Position numbers and translations under genes: made by a program. From Muriicola soli (GTDB lineage Bacteria > Bacteroidota > Bacteroidia > Flavobacteriales > Flavobacteriaceae), in NCBI RefSeq assembly GCF_004139715.1, contig NZ_CP035544.1, positions 1,116,001 to 1,180,000 on the forward strand: a DNA stretch of 64,000 bases, written 5' to 3'. Each line of letters begins with the position of its first letter. Position 1 is the first letter of the stretch. Under the pieces are notes generated by a model, which saw nothing but the letters and a program-made list of their open reading frames with translations, had not been told where the DNA came from and searched no databases. Below are positions 61,945-64,000 of the stretch, piece after piece.

Positions 61945-62463
61945 GTGTATACAACCATAGAAACGGAAAGACTAAGACTAAGACCAATAAATTTAAAAGA
62001 TGTCGATTTTATTTTTGAATTGGTCAATTCCAAAGGTTGGTTGGAGTTTATCGGTGATAGAAATGTCTCCGATAAAAAAGATGCCGAAAATTATATAAAA
62101 CGGATACTCGCCAATGAGAATTATTTTTATACCATTTTCGAATTAAAGAATACGCTGAAGGCAATTGGAATAATTACTTTGCTCAATCGAGAAGAAGAAG
62201 AGTTTCCCGATATCGGATTTGCTTTATTACCCTACTTTGAAAGCAATGGATATGCTTTTGAAGCGAGTAGATATTATCTTGATAAAATAAAAAATTTAAA
62301 TACGTATGACAATATAATAGCCATTACAATCCCAGATAATGTTAAATCAATTAGACTGTTAGAAAAACTTGGACTTCATTATATGGGCAATTACAAAAAA
62401 GGCGAAGAAATCTTATCATATTATAGTTTGAAAAATGTAAAGCCAGCAACTAAAAATCTATAA
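61945..62463 (+). CDS. Cassette 29: GNAT family N-acetyltransferase
   Basis: 172 residues, GTG start. RimJ/RimL-like GNAT: opens 'TIETERLRLRPINLKDVDFI', has 'FPDIGFALLPYFESNGYAFE' around the acetyl-CoA loop and 'IPDNVKSIRLLEKLGLHYMG' near the end. It transfers an acetyl group to an amine; target unknown. Its C-terminus runs into the left end of the attC site. Confidence 0.85.
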   Translation: MYTTIETERLRLRPINLKDVDFIFELVNSKGWLEFIGDRNVSDKKDAENYIKRILANENYFYTIFELKNTLKAIGIITLLNREEEEFPDIGFALLPYFESNGYAFEASRYYLDKIKNLNTYDNIIAITIPDNVKSIRLLEKLGLHYMGNYKKGEEILSYYSLKNVKPATKNL

Positions 62464-62593
62464 CCGCAATTACGGCGTCCAGATAACTATCGGGACGGCT
62501 ACCTCAGAATCCACTCAGTTTTGTAATGGTCAGATCTTAACCGAAAATTAGTAAATTTAAAATATAACGGACGGTAATTCGAGACCCTTAGGT
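62457..62593 (+). repeat. attC-like site 29, core eroded
   Basis: Clear relative of site 2 (CCGCAATTACGGCGTCC, later CACTCAG...ACGGTAATTCGAGACC); the right core reads CTTAGGT. Confidence 0.6.
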
Positions 62594-62666
62594 GCAAAGA
62601 AAATTCTCTGAGGACTGTTTATCTGATGTTTAAATTACGGCTTAAACACATCTAATTTTTTAAAAC

Positions 62667-63668
62667 ATGAATTCCAGACAAGCCCTTCTTCTTCTTCTTT
62701 TAATGACTCTCTTTTTTACCCAACAACACTCTTTTAGCCAAAAGACAAAGCAATCCGTACAGCTCCCGGATATTTCCAAGGAAATTATGAAGATGCGGGA
62801 AAATGATCAGAAGAACAGAATCAAATGGGCTAATATGATAAGGAAAGGGAAGAATAACTCACAAAAATTCATAGATTTCACCAGGGAGGTTATTGCTGTT
62901 GATCGAAAGAATACAGCCAGAATGAGAGAAATAATATCCAGATATGTGTGGCCAACTTATGATCTAGTGGGTAAAGAGGCAAGCAACGGAGCCTGGCTGA
63001 TCATTCAACATGCTGATAGAAATCCATTGTTTCAGGCAAAGTGCCTGACCCTCCTAAAAACAGCAGTAGATAATGGACAAGCGAACCCGAGTAATTATGC
63101 CTATTTGTATGATCGGGTACAGGTCTCCAGAGGTGAAATGCAACTTTACGCAACTCAAAGTTCAACCAATAATGGCTTAACCGAAGGTCAGTTTTATCCA
63201 ATTGAAGATGAATCAGGTGTTCAAATTCGCAGAGAAGAAATGGGGATTAGCCGAAGTGTTGAGGAATATGCCCAATCTATGGGATTTGACTACAGCATTC
63301 CTACTGTTGAAGAAGCCGAAAATAGAGCAAAAAAGCGGATCTTTAATTATGAGACAAATTTACGTCTTGCCAGGAAAGCGATGAACGCTCAAGACTATAC
63401 AACTGCTGCCGAACACTACCTAATTGTTGCAAGATCTTACGGAATGGTAACAACCCAGGATTTTATTGAAGCAAGTAAAGCACTAGCTTTATCTCAACAC
63501 AAAGATATCGTCCAGGCCTATACTTTCTTAACCAGAGCTATGACCAGAGGTTGGGATGGCTTCAATGACGTCAAGGATCATGCAGATTTCGCTTTCTTAA
63601 GACAAGCAAACAAAGGAAAGTGGAGTGATTTGTTGATCACGGCTGAGGAAATGAAATTGGACAGGTAA
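62667..63668 (+). CDS. Cassette 30: secreted DUF6624-type protein
   Basis: 333 residues. Signal peptide ending near QQHSFSQ. Residues about 35-205 match DUF6624: 'MRENDQKNRIKWANMIRKGK', 'WPTYDLVGKEASNGAWLIIQ', 'YAYLYDRVQVSRGEMQLYAT'. The C-terminal ~110 residues are helical and TPR-like (ARKAMNAQDYTTAAEHYLIV). Function unknown. Codon use is less AT-biased than in the DUF6090 cassettes. Confidence 0.75.
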   Translation: MNSRQALLLLLLMTLFFTQQHSFSQKTKQSVQLPDISKEIMKMRENDQKNRIKWANMIRKGKNNSQKFIDFTREVIAVDRKNTARMREIISRYVWPTYDLVGKEASNGAWLIIQHADRNPLFQAKCLTLLKTAVDNGQANPSNYAYLYDRVQVSRGEMQLYATQSSTNNGLTEGQFYPIEDESGVQIRREEMGISRSVEEYAQSMGFDYSIPTVEEAENRAKKRIFNYETNLRLARKAMNAQDYTTAAEHYLIVARSYGMVTTQDFIEASKALALSQHKDIVQAYTFLTRAMTRGWDGFNDVKDHADFAFLRQANKGKWSDLLITAEEMKLDR

Positions 63669-63733
63669 CATATTGAACGTATCATAAATTTAGAACATAT
63701 ATACATCAGAATATAGAAATAGATAAACGCGCA

Positions 63734-63831
63734 TGACAACAGCTGTAAAACATACCTTTCTGGTCACATTTCATAGCTAAACCGACGCCACTTCGGTTTC
63801 AGGGAAGGTAGAGTCAGCATCATTGTACGCC
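63734..63831 (+). repeat. attC-like site 30, partly eroded
   Basis: R" TGACAAC followed by AGCTGTAAA, inner CATAGCT near the right, AGGGAAGGTAGAGTCA element as in site 27, core GTACGCC. Confidence 0.4.
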
Positions 63832-63904
63832 ATACTGAAAGACTAAACTCATTACAAAAACGGGGTAGCCGAAAAACGAGCAGAGTAGGCACTAAACATT
63901 CTTA

Positions 63905-64000
63905 ATGATGAAAAAAACAACCAACCGACTAACATTATTTATTGCGCTTCTGGCTTTTGCTTTTGGATTGCAAAGTTGCGAACAAAAAGAAGAAAAGAAA
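63905..64000 (+). CDS. Lipoprotein, partial at window end
   Basis: 32 codons seen. MMKKTTNRLTLFIALLAFAF, then a lipobox LQSC and a charged start of the mature protein. Next cassette in order, right after site 30; family cannot be told. Confidence 0.65.
   Translation, partial: MMKKTTNRLTLFIALLAFAFGLQSCEQKEEKK

Noticed and set aside
34389-63831. CRISPR array
   Set aside because: Repeats are 50-250 bp, unequal, and separated by whole genes rather than short spacers; no cas genes.
34389-63831. Invertible shufflon or phase-variation region
   Set aside because: All cassettes and sites point the same way; no inverted gene or shared promoter at a crossover is seen.

Overview
The window looks like a chromosome segment of a marine flavobacterium (Bacteroidota, Flavobacteriaceae-like). 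Support: TAnnTTTG-type -7 promoter elements, start codons without Shine-Dalgarno motifs, tRNA genes without an encoded CCA, BshB1 of bacillithiol synthesis, a fused ResB/CcsA cytochrome c biogenesis protein, DUF2911 and many DUF6090 proteins. I cannot name the species.

Region 1 (about 1-33,060) is ordinary chromosome. It holds a partial SRPBCC gene and DUF2911; a minus-strand set of PIG-L deacetylase, tiny membrane protein and sodium:solute symporter; a minus-strand cluster of DUF2520, KdsC-like phosphatase, Maf, lipoprotein and MscS-like channel; the 1,058-residue ResB/CcsA fusion; a frameshifted MATE efflux gene; a Cys/Met PLP enzyme and bshB1; a TPR histidine kinase; tRNA-His; an M28 peptidase; a three-gene 4-hydroxyproline catabolic operon; a molybdenum hydroxylase pair; a TonB-dependent receptor; tRNA-Ser followed by a highly structured segment and a 109-bp tandem repeat; a PD40 protein; and a LuxR-type response regulator with Glu in place of the phospho-accepting Asp.

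Region 2 (33,168 to the window end) is the notable part. A tyrosine recombinase with an extra N-terminal domain, and without an insertion like that of integron integrases, is followed 28 bases after its stop codon by about 29 kb of short same-strand gene cassettes. Each cassette is one gene (occasionally two) and ends in an attC-like inverted repeat. Core cross-over motifs are GTTGTGC, GTTAGCC, GTTGTAA, GTTGGCG and others. The 5' core of each cassette is complementary to the R" box at the 3' end of the same cassette, not to its neighbour's: 10 of the first 12 cassettes match 7/7, some extending to 9-10 bases. That is expected if each cassette once existed as a circle excised at these sites, which is integron logic. 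Inner L"/L' boxes covary as well. Sites are intact next to the recombinase and erode with distance, like the age gradient of a chromosomal integron.

Cassette cargo: twelve complete DUF6090 membrane proteins (plus a broken one) with a near-invariant N-terminus and divergent C-termini; exported or lipid-anchored enzymes (PSD-like decarboxylase, cyanophycinase-like peptidase, DmpA-like peptidase, amidohydrolase, VOC protein); a CDF-like transporter; PH-domain membrane proteins; a Crp regulator with a DUF2892 protein; DinB-like and GNAT proteins; and several unknowns. My leading interpretation is an integron-like cassette-capture system of Bacteroidota run by a non-IntI recombinase. The functional link between recombinase and array is inferred, not shown.
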